The notes under the pieces: model-generated
Seen by the model: the letters and a program-made list of their open reading frames with translations, nothing else
What the model was told of the DNA's origin: nothing
The model's database searches: none
Shown: positions 10,901 to 16,668 of the stretch, in pieces
How positions within the stretch are numbered: position 1 is the stretch's first letter
How the letters are laid out: each line of letters begins with the position of its first letter
Position numbers and translations under genes: made by a program
Origin: Ectocarpus siliculosus
Lineage: Eukaryota > Sar > Phaeophyceae > Ectocarpales > Ectocarpaceae
Length of the DNA: 20,087 bases
Assembly (NCBI GenBank): GCA_000310025.1
Contig: FN649729.1
Location: 2,093,773 to 2,113,859, forward strand
Reading direction: 5' to 3'

Positions 10901-13900
10901 GACGTGAGCCATGGCCGGGGCGGTCGCGAGAAGGCCGACGACGACCCTGTCCAGCCACCTCGCCGGCCTGGAGGCGAAGAGCTTGAGCAGGTAGTACGCC
11001 AGCGATCCCCCTTCCTTCTCCTTCTGCGCCTGGCCGAAGAACGCTCGGAAGAACGGTCGCCTCTCCGGGAACTTGGAGAGGGAGGGAGGGAGGGAGAGAA
11101 TGGCGGAAAGATGCGTCGGACGGACAGAGTTGCACCACAAGGGTTGTGAAATGGGGAGGACAACGAAGGGGACGAAAATACCGCCGGTTAACATCAAACG
11201 AAAAAAAAAAGGCCGCGGGCGATATTGAAGACCACCGAACCACCGCAAGGGCGGAGCGCACCTCCGGACGGCTCATCTACGCCTTCGGTGTCGCGTGTAA
11301 CGATGGTATTGCAATGGCGGGAGTCGGGGACGCGCGATGGTCTGTATTATGTGGGGGTACGGTACCACCAGCCCTCCCTGCTAAGGTAGGACAGACCAGC
11401 AGCGGGACAGGATATCACGGGGGATGAACGCTGACCTGTGCCATGAGCGACTCCAACAGCTTCTCCTGCTCGGCCGGGAAGAGAACCGTCTGCTTCCCGT
11501 CCCCGACGGACACCATGTCGTGAACGCAGAGGTCCGACTCTAGCCGGCCCACCTTTTCCCACTTGAGTTTCTCTTTAGAGCGAAACAGCGGGAGGGGGGG
11601 GGGGGGGGCAGCAGTCGGATAATGTGACAAAAGAGTTGAATCAAAAGGGTGTGCGACGGCGGGGGGGAGAGAACGTCGGGATCGACGTATGCAGCTGGTT
11701 ATCAATCAAACAACAAGATGGACAAATATTCCGAAGAGGTCTGCCCGTAGAGGTGGGAGCCCTGAAGTCATTTGCCTGACACAAATTTCCATGTCTGAGA
11801 TGCCTGATAAAAGTCTTGACTTTTGCCTAATAAAAAGTCAGCAAACGCGCGGACCAGATCGAACACCAGCGAACAACCATGTTGCACTTCTGGGCAGCCC
11901 ATCTACGCCTTCCATGGTGTCTCGAGGCGCTCCTTTTTCTCGCCCTGCCTGCTGCATGCCCGGATTTGCCGCATCCGCAGCGCATAAAGGAAACGCCGTG
12001 CAACTACCCCGCCCGTCGTGATTTCATTGGCGGCAAGACCAACGCCAGACTTACGCAAGGGGCAATGGGCGCGCTGAAGATCTTTTCGTATACTCCGGGG
12101 GGGATTGTGTAATGTGTTTGATGAGAATTGAACCGAACTGGTCGGCCTCGAAAAACACGTCGCATATGCCGAGGGTATTCATGCGACAAAGACCTGCATG
12201 CGCCTTAAATCCTGTTGCACGGACCTCACAAAGTCACAACAACAAAAAAACACGGTGTGCGAGCACATCGATGGTATGTAGCCATGCGTGTCGAACTCTC
12301 TTTGATATGCGGACACGCTGACCTCTGCTGTGCTGTAAGTTGGAGGAGGCAAGGCAGGCGGCGGACCCAACACCTAACTGCTACAGCAAAATCTGATTGG
12401 TGTTCCCCGTCCACCACATACCTCTACAAACTCACCCTTCCCAGACCCTTCGTCTGCCGGTAGGAACGCCAGCTGCAGCCTCTCGATGAACCGCCCCAGC
12501 TTGTCCCCCCCGCCCAGGCACTGCACCCCGGTCTCGAACTCCCAGCCGCCGGCCCCCGCGGGAGCCTTCACCACCGCCCCAGCGCCGGCGAGCGGCCCCT
12601 GCTCCAGCACCAGCACTCGCCGCCCGCACCGCGAGAGAAGCGCCGCACAGAACAGACCTTTTATTGCGTGTGGGTTTGTAATTGTTACGTGGGGATGATG
12701 GCGGGAGTCAGGAGAAGAACGAGGGGCGGCCCGCGCGCGGAAGATGGGGGCCGCATTTTCGAGAGACGGCGGCAGGATTTTAATGTCAGGAAACTGACTG
12801 TTTTCCGAAGTACACAGGTCCTAGCACAATGGACTGCCTTCGCGAGAAATTATAAGGAAATAGAGTGTGGGGGGGGGTGCACAGACCCTATCCCTACCCC
12901 TACCCCTATCCCTAACTCAACTTCCCCGCTTCATCCAACATAGTTAGATAATACATACGAAAAATCCTGTTAGTGAATACACTACACCCGAAAGAGAAGA
13001 AAACGAAAGCTCACGCAGGCAGACAAGCCGATATGAGATGCTGCTTTGGGGCTAAAACGCAGGCAGCCGAGTGGGGGAAGCGGCGAGGCGTCACCCAACA
13101 ACCAAGCACTTCACGGAGCCCCCCCCCCCCCTTCCCCCTCACCTCCAAGATCGGACCCCACGACGACGTGGTCATACTCCTCGCCCGGGGCCGTGGACAC
13201 CTTCGCCGGCTCGAAGTCGTCGGAAAGCTTGTCTGCGCCGAGATCTTCAGGGGCCTCGTACTATTAAAAGCGGGCACACGACAAACACAAAACAAAAATG
13301 CGGCGGAAACACCACCAACCAACAGCAGTTGCGTAGGCAGGGTACATGCATATCAGTCAACACCACCGCAAAGTGAAGGGAGCTACTGTCGCAGCATGAC
13401 GCAGCTAAACAGCCTGCCGCTTAGCACCACCACAGTCAGCCAGCCACCTCTGAACCGGTCACCCCTGGCACCCATCGCCCACCCACGCGCGCTAACTCCC
13501 TACTCGATCCCCTGGCCATAGCCAGCACCAAAAACAGCGGCCGTGTTTTCGTTGCGGTATGTACACGCACACACCTCGGGGTTATGCCTGCAGCCGCGGG
13601 GGAGGAACTTGGTGCTCGCCCACAGCTTCCAGGCCAGGGCCACCGCCACGACGACCAGCGGGTTAAGCCCCGAGAGCGCGGCCGCCGCCAGCGACATGTT
13701 GACGAACCCGACTTTCCTGCGATGCATGCGTGTCGTCGTCGTCGTCGTCGTCGTCGGTGGCAGCAACCCGGATCGACCCCCCCGATCAAATCCAGTAAGC
13801 AAGAGAACGTCAGTGAATGAAGTCGGGCGAATCAAACGGGGCCATGAAAGGGTCGTGCGTCTCCAACGGTCGCAAGATATCGGTCCCCGATCAAATTCAG

Positions 13901-16127
13901 TCGTAGGAGAAAAGTTCAAAGTCACCGAAATCGAGCGAATGTAGGGGGGTATGGTCGAGCGTCTCCAGCGGCCACATTATATCGATCCCCGATTGAAGTC
14001 AGTCGAAAGAGAAAACACAAGCCAGCGAATGAAAAGTTCGGCGAAAAAAAAAAGGGGGACTCGGTCGTGCGTGATGAGCGGTAGCACGGACTCAAACCAC
14101 GGGTGGGGAAGAAGAGTTGCGTTACTGTCTTTCCGAGCTCGAAAGGCTCCCCTGATTTCTTCCACCACGGCCAAACACCAACCCTTTTCGCTGAAGCACA
14201 CGACCATTTTCTTCCAGACACTGCGTGGTGGTTGCGCGCCCATGCATCAAATTTCTAATCTGCGCACCAGTTGCGCACAACAGAGATACAGTACTTAACT
14301 ATGTCCAGAGAAACTAAAATGAGACCAGAGACACCCAAATAACGCCAAAGGACACTTAAAAAACAAGACCAGAGACCAGAGACGCTTTTAGGAAAGACCC
14401 ACCTGCGGTAGATCATGAGGCCGACGACCACACCCGCCGTCGTGCCGAGAGGAGGCTTCCCGAAAAGGTGAAAGCTCCGCCAGAGCTGTGCGCAGAGCCC
14501 AAGCAACCACTGTTTCGCGTGATTCCAAGTCGGGTGCCGACCGCCGGGCAAGCACGGACAGAGATGGGGGGGGGGGGTTCAAAGGATGCGGGAGGCAAGC
14601 AGGAGAACTCTCAGTGGTCCATGTGTGTCTTCAGTATTGTGTCTTCAGTATTGTTACATGCTTTGACGCGCTGCGAACCGGCTGACCGATGTGAACAGTG
14701 TCAGCCTCATGGGGGGGGGGTGTTTGTGCGTGTCGCAATGGCCATCACCAACCGCTATGAACGGGCTGACCATTGAAAAAACGGCAGCCTTGTACAACAG
14801 TAGCGAGAAAAAAAAACGTGGGCACATACTCTAGTCAGCGCCCCCCCCCCTACCGGGCATAGCGCCTTGATTCAGAACACCTGCAGAGAAAGAGAAAGCA
14901 CCAACACGAAGCAGTGTTCGCGCAGCATCTCCTCGGCTAGCATATTTGCCTTGCAGCGAGCGTGTGACTGGGGAACGTAGTCTTCCGTGTGTTGCCGGCG
15001 GGAATCGGCCATAAACCGTCGACACTACATAACGCGTATGATACCCAACTTAAGGGTCGGACTACTACGGTCGTACTGTAGTACGGCACATGTCTTACAA
15101 GCCTGACGGGAAAGTACCAGTGCAAAACATGAGGGAACACAAATCAAAGTGTCTTGCTCAGCAAGTGTGAGTACAGAACACCCACAGGAGGGAGGGAGGG
15201 AGGGAGCCGTGAGCTCTCGGTGGCGGTACTGCTGTACTGCTGTAGATCACTGCCTATGGATCACTGCCTGTGCCGTACCAGTATGTACGCATACATGTAC
15301 TTCGCAATTTTTTTCTGCCCGCCTCGTGTTCGTCGTCCAGCTACATACCGCACAGAACACAGCAGGACCAGCATCATGCTACTGCATATACCGAGAACGC
15401 GAGAAGGAAATCTTGCGAGCGCTGATAGAAAGCAGCCCAGGCAGAGATTCCGGGGGTTACAAACAGCTAGCAGCTACCGCACGTGGGTGTGAATCAGCCC
15501 GCATCTACAACGCGTGCGAGAACATTCATTTCGAGTCAACGTTCAACATGCACATGTGAAGTCCACAGGGCCAGGAGTCGACGGCTGAGTAAGCATGGAA
15601 CAAAGTGGCACTTCACACGCACCATCTAGGAGCTACACACAGCCGCGAAATGACTCGTACGTATCTGCTGCTGCCGCAGCGTTGCACGGCTCCACGGGCA
15701 GGTCGACACCAACGTATGCATCCACAAACTTCGGATACGACCTAAAAAGCTGCTGCTGTCGCAGGAGGCCGACACGTGTGGCAAACCAACAACCGCGAGA
15801 CCGCCCACAGGAAGCAAAAGGCACCTCCAATCACATCGTACCCCAAACGCCGACATACTGTACCTGCACGGTCGGGTGGAGGATGACATCCTTCAGCACA
15901 CCGTATTTCTCGTGCAGCTCCCTCTCGAACTTGGCCCCGTTGGCCTTGAGGAAGGCGTCCCTGCGGAGCTCCTTCGCCAGCAGCGACGCCACCTCGGACA
16001 CGTCCGAGGAGTCCACATCGACGCGGAAGGCGGAGGCCAGCTGGCTGGCCACCTCCTCGCTCGCGTCCACCGCGGTGGAGATGAAGCTCTTCGCCTGCGC
16101 GGGAAGCTGCTCCCCCATCCGCACCAT
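5029..16127 (-). CDS. FAD-dependent oxidoreductase, RETSAT / carotenoid isomerase-like (14 exons, 823 aa)
   Basis: Joined minus-strand exons: 16127-15864, 14509-14403, 13716-13575, 13260-13143, 12657-12436, 11572-11436, 11071-10884, 10446-10329, 9905-9832, 9409-8893, 8306-8144, 7413-7265, 6079-5913, 5134-5029. They total 2472 nt and every intron is GT...AG with matching phase. Visible family features: a dinucleotide fold start (YDHVVVGSDLGG, residues 200-211), an acidic strand end (VLVLEQ, to about 230), WEFETGV, YHPRGG (about 452), SSIGVIDTF, VGLQGNWLEDL and the C-terminal FAD motif PGFFLAGEDLTISG. This order matches all-trans-retinol 13,14-reductase and related CrtI/CRTISO flavoproteins, which reduce or isomerise polyene isoprenoids at membranes. 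Oddities: an N-terminal extension of about 195 aa with hydrophobic segments, Asp in place of the second Gly of GxGxxG, a Gly/Ala-rich insert, and a short conserved block missing near residue 733. The true substrate cannot be read from sequence. Confidence 0.88.
5701..5835 (-). repeat. Dispersed repeat family A, inverted copy in intron 13
   Basis: On the minus strand it reads a G run, TGCACTCAT, GCATGCCGTAG, TTAGACCATTGACCTCG, ATCCCTAC, GCACGCCGGGTTCT, CCAGGCT and CACATCACCAAG. The same blocks in the same order occur on the plus strand at 9411-9556 and, more diverged, at 9565-9700. Two loci in opposite orientation suggest a mobile or once-mobile element. Confidence 0.8.
5913..6079 (-). CDS. 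Oxidoreductase exon 13 (residues 734-789), C-terminal FAD motif
   Basis: The acceptor is CCACAG|GGT after a 14-nt C run. It encodes APTKVPGFFLAGEDLTISG followed by MEGGVMGG, the equivalent of the PGLYLTGQD...G motif that binds the FAD pyrophosphate and isoalloxazine. The preceding family block around TPxTNxxYLGS is absent; see findings. The donor lies inside a G run (GG|GTGAGT), phase 2. Confidence 0.9.
6356..6382. repeat. (ACCAT)n minisatellite
   Basis: About five tandem 5-bp units (ACCAT), in intron 12 of the oxidoreductase gene. Confidence 0.88.
6787..7165 (+). repeat. Repeat family B cluster (GGTCAGCCSGYTAGCG core)
   Basis: Degenerate copies start at 6787, 6898, 7079 and about 7132. Each carries a version of ATTGGTCAGCCGGTTAGCGC followed by GGTCGATGC-like sequence. 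The 6870 and 7050 copies also share an upstream block (CCGCA-TGAGA-T--GCGAA--TCATTGG). The cluster fills much of intron 12. Inverted copies of the core occur at about 14674, 14750 and 18831. Confidence 0.75.
7202..7231. repeat. (CACGCA)n microsatellite
   Basis: Tandem CACGCA/CACACG units in intron 12 of the oxidoreductase gene, close to the exon 12 donor. Confidence 0.85.
7265..7413 (-). CDS. Oxidoreductase exon 12 (residues 684-733)
   Basis: Encodes a linker and then ERLRERLLRRLHQDFPQTQ, the helix plus FP motif conserved before the C-terminal FAD domain. The start is less certain: two close acceptors (CAG|AG and GAG|CA) both keep the phase. The donor is CAG|GTGTGAG, phase 0. Confidence 0.8.
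7873..8053. repeat. Compound trinucleotide repeat block (CAC, CAG, CAA)
   Basis: (CAC)n at 7876-7895, (CAG) of about 15 units at 7918-7964 running directly into (CAA)n to 7989, and (CAA)n again at 8029-8053. It lies inside intron 11 of the oxidoreductase gene. The poly-His/Ser/Asn frame it opens on the plus strand is a by-product of the repeats. Confidence 0.92.
8144..8306 (-). CDS. Oxidoreductase exon 11 (residues 630-684)
   Basis: Encodes VRDSMVEGG, a Gly-rich hinge, then DWCRISFGESKDSAGWKK and TSVVVTAEMTE. This corresponds to the region in RETSAT where a hydrophobic strand with Ser, Lys and Asp precedes the WxxR loop. The donor is GAAG|GTGGGT, phase 1. Confidence 0.88.
8893..9409 (-). CDS. 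Oxidoreductase exon 10 (residues 457-629), with low-complexity insert
   Basis: The largest exon. It starts AIAEELVDSIHASGGRVLTR (the helix and strand after PRGG), then GVTVV, a Gly/Ala-rich run, SVISSIGVIDTFRGLLP (equivalent to the SNAG-V-T loop of the family), a second Ala/Gly/Thr-rich insert of about 45 residues, and VGLQGNWLEDLDG. The inserts are probably disordered surface loops. The donor is CAC|GTGAGT, phase 0. Confidence 0.9.
9411..9556 (+). repeat. Dispersed repeat family A, copy 2 in intron 9
   Basis: Begins with a G run, then TGTACTCAT, ACGCATACCGT, TTAGACCATTGACCTCG, ATCCCTACCAAG, GCACGCCGGGTTCTCACCGG, CCAGGCT and CACATCACCAAG. It matches the reverse complement of 5701-5835 block by block. 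It abuts exon 10, so its G run supplies the C-rich acceptor tract on the minus strand. Confidence 0.85.
9565..9700 (+). repeat. Dispersed repeat family A, copy 3 in intron 9
   Basis: Tandem with copy 2. It shares TAAACGCAT, AGACCATTGACCTCG, ATCCCTAC, CCCGGTT and CCAGGCT, then a 10-nt G run and AAGGATGCGGGAGGCAAG. That last 18-mer also follows a G run at 14566-14599, so the element has a longer form or is composite. Confidence 0.8.
9832..9905 (-). CDS. Oxidoreductase exon 9 (residues 433-457)
   Basis: A 74-nt exon encoding SCAALMGQTSSAWGGLYHPRGGF. GGxYxPRGG is a hallmark of the RETSAT/carotenoid isomerase family, placed between the substrate domain and the return to the FAD domain. Phases (0 in, 2 out) match both neighbours, which supports this short exon. 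Confidence 0.88.
10272..10294. repeat. (GT)n(AT)n microsatellite
   Basis: A GT run passing into AT, in intron 8 of the oxidoreductase gene just past the exon 8 donor. Confidence 0.85.
10329..10446 (-). CDS. Oxidoreductase exon 8 (residues 393-432)
   Basis: Encodes SVSEMMKAMLKTQ...ALCALFRSENLAPSR, the helical region that ends in the equivalent of the family's YGLPPS turn. The donor is AGG|GTGCGT, phase 0. Confidence 0.82.
10548..10569. repeat. (AGG)n microsatellite
   Basis: About seven AGG units in intron 7 of the oxidoreductase gene, pyrimidine-rich on the transcribed strand. Confidence 0.85.
10884..11071 (-). CDS. Oxidoreductase exon 7 (residues 331-393)
   Basis: Begins FPERRPFFRAFF, the amphipathic helix typical after the previous segment, and continues with a hydrophobic helix-rich region (SLAYYLLKLF; VVVGLLATAPAMA) that may help membrane association. 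The donor is CGCAG|GTACAT, phase 2. Confidence 0.85.
11436..11572 (-). CDS. Oxidoreductase exon 6 (residues 285-330)
   Basis: Encodes KLKWEKVGRLESD...VLFPAEQEKLLESLMAQ, matching the region of RETSAT-type proteins that describes the substrate-side domain and the helix after it. The acceptor is AAAG|AG with a 15-nt C run about 22 nt upstream. It ends in phase 0. Confidence 0.85.
12436..12657 (-). CDS. Oxidoreductase exon 5 (residues 211-284), Rossmann fold
   Basis: Continues the fold with LFCAALLSRCGRRVLVLEQ, whose Glu would contact the adenosine ribose of FAD. It then encodes WEFETGVQCLGGGDKLGRF, equivalent to the EFDTGIHY region of RETSAT. The acceptor is AAAAG|GT and the donor is G|GTGAGT, phase 1. 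Confidence 0.9.
12886..12916. repeat. Telomere-like CCCTA(A) tract in intron 4
   Basis: Degenerate tandem units CCCTAT, CCCTAC, CCCTAC, CCCTAT, CCCTAA, close to the (CCCTAA)n type of telomere repeat. It is 30 bp only, next to a G run at 12869-12877. It is internal to a gene, so not a chromosome end. Confidence 0.65.
13143..13260 (-). CDS. Oxidoreductase exon 4 (residues 172-211), first half of the FAD motif
   Basis: An acidic linker leads into YDHVVVGSDLGG, the beta strand and glycine loop of a Rossmann dinucleotide-binding fold. The intron splits the last Gly codon (phase 1), and splicing to exon 5 restores a continuous motif. Position 208 is Asp where the family has Gly. Confidence 0.88.
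13575..13716 (-). CDS. Oxidoreductase exon 3 (residues 124-171), membrane segment
   Basis: Completes the Arg codon and encodes a long hydrophobic segment (Leu/Ala/Val-rich, residues about 130-157, including LVVVAVALAWKLW), a likely membrane anchor before the catalytic fold. The donor is GAG|GTGTGTG, phase 0. A (GAC)n microsatellite lies just upstream of its acceptor. Confidence 0.82.
13732..13756. repeat. (GTC)n microsatellite
   Basis: Eight GTC units, read as GAC on the minus strand, only 15 nt upstream of the exon 3 acceptor of the oxidoreductase gene. Confidence 0.88.
13769..14085. repeat. Tandem array of three degenerate ~105-bp units in intron 2
   Basis: Units begin near 13769, 13880 and 13982. 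Each has CCCCGATYRAAKYCAGT near its start, then an A/G-rich stretch with GCGAAT, and GGTCGTGCGTCTCCARCGG-like sequence near its end. Spacing between equivalent GATC/GATT positions (13784, 13889, 13991) is 105 and 102. It has no coding signal. Confidence 0.82.
14403..14509 (-). CDS. Oxidoreductase exon 2 (residues 89-124)
   Basis: The acceptor is GAAACAG|TGG, the first AG after a C-rich tract; a later in-phase AG (GCACAG|CTC) is an alternative. It encodes a Trp/Leu-rich stretch and then a Gly/Val-rich hydrophobic segment (GTTAGVVVGLMIY), probably the first membrane span. It ends in phase 2, splitting an Arg codon. Confidence 0.75.
14566..14776 (-). repeat. Mixed repeat fragments in intron 1 (families A and B)
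   Basis: A 12-nt G run followed by AAGGATGCGGGAGGCAAG at 14582-14599 matches the tail of family A copy 3. A tandem pair of TGTGTCTTCAGTAT lies at about 14626-14653. Inverted family B cores are at 14674-14690 (AACCGGCTGACC) and 14750-14776 (CGGGCTGACCATTG). Confidence 0.65.
15187..15206. repeat. (GGGA)n microsatellite
   Basis: Five GGGA units in intron 1 of the oxidoreductase gene. Confidence 0.85.
15864..16127 (-). CDS. Oxidoreductase exon 1 (residues 1-88)
   Basis: Starts at an ATG with A at -3 and G at +4 (a second ATG lies three codons in). It encodes a hydrophilic, charged, probably helical segment (EVASQLASAF, SEVASLLAKELR, FERELHEKYG) with no signal peptide and no counterpart I recognise in RETSAT. 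It ends in phase 0 at CAG|GTACAG. The frame stays open upstream of the ATG, but only through a CAG/CAA-rich stretch, so the ATG at 16127 is preferred. Confidence 0.8.
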
Positions 16128-16492
16128 GCTTGCTGCTGCTGCTGTTGTGTATGATTTGTCTGCTGTTGTATGTAGCCGCAAAACCGCACACCCGGCCGAG
16201 CTCCTAAAAGCAACCGGCTCCTGGAACAGAAATTGCAGAGACTAGGGTCCAACAGACGGTATGGGCGATAGAGTACACACCCCGAATGTGGCCTCCGGAT
16301 CGGCTACTCAGAGCTGTGCGCGCAGTGGTTGCAGTCAGTCTGTCAAGTCGACAACACAAGTCGAGGTCATGACAAGGGGCTCTGCAGACAGCACTGGCAA
16401 ACGCACCCCTACACTTCCTGTCTGGTTGCCCCGGTCGCCGCCAACAAAGTCTGCACCCACCACTTCTCCGCCACGGCGCTCTCCAGCTAGCT
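16128..16492. promoter_or_regulatory. Likely bidirectional promoter between divergent genes
   Basis: The 365 bp lies between the start codons of the oxidoreductase (leftward) and PIGB (rightward). Both 5' UTRs and both core promoters must fit here unless an unseen upstream exon exists. I see no clear TATA box on either strand. The left end is a CAG/CAA-rich stretch, probably the oxidoreductase 5' UTR. The role is inferred from position only. Confidence 0.6.
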
Positions 16493-16668
16493 ATGGGGGC
16501 GGCGTGGGACCGTCGACAGCTCAGGCCTGTTCTAGGAGCCAAGCTGCTTACCGTTCTCGTAGCGTTTCGCGTTTTCAACGCCCTGGTGGTTCGGACATCC
16601 TTCACGCCCGATGAGTTCTGGCAAGGGCCGGAGCCAGCACACCTTCTAGCCTTCGGATCAGGCCATCT
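16493..16668 (+). CDS. PIGB: PIGB exon 1 (residues 1-59)
   Basis: The ATG at 16493 opens a frame with a short basic N terminus, the first membrane helix (LLTVLVAFRVFNALVV) and then the FTPDEFWQGPEPAH luminal motif that carries the catalytic Asp-Glu. It ends CATCT|GTAAGC, phase 2. An intron splits the GHL-TWEW motif. Confidence 0.9.

Noticed and set aside
11790-11860. Inverted repeat TGACTTTT / AAAAGTCA as a terminator or regulatory hairpin
   Set aside because: An 8-bp stem in intron 5 of a eukaryotic gene has no expected function and can occur by chance.
11879-12112. A 77-codon plus-strand frame starting with a hydrophobic signal-like stretch
   Set aside because: It is in intron 5 of the oxidoreductase gene, short, and without any other support. 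It could be chance.
15595-16245. A 216-codon plus-strand frame
   Set aside because: It is antisense to oxidoreductase exon 1, whose minus-strand frame joins 13 further exons in phase. Open antisense frames are expected in GC-rich coding DNA.
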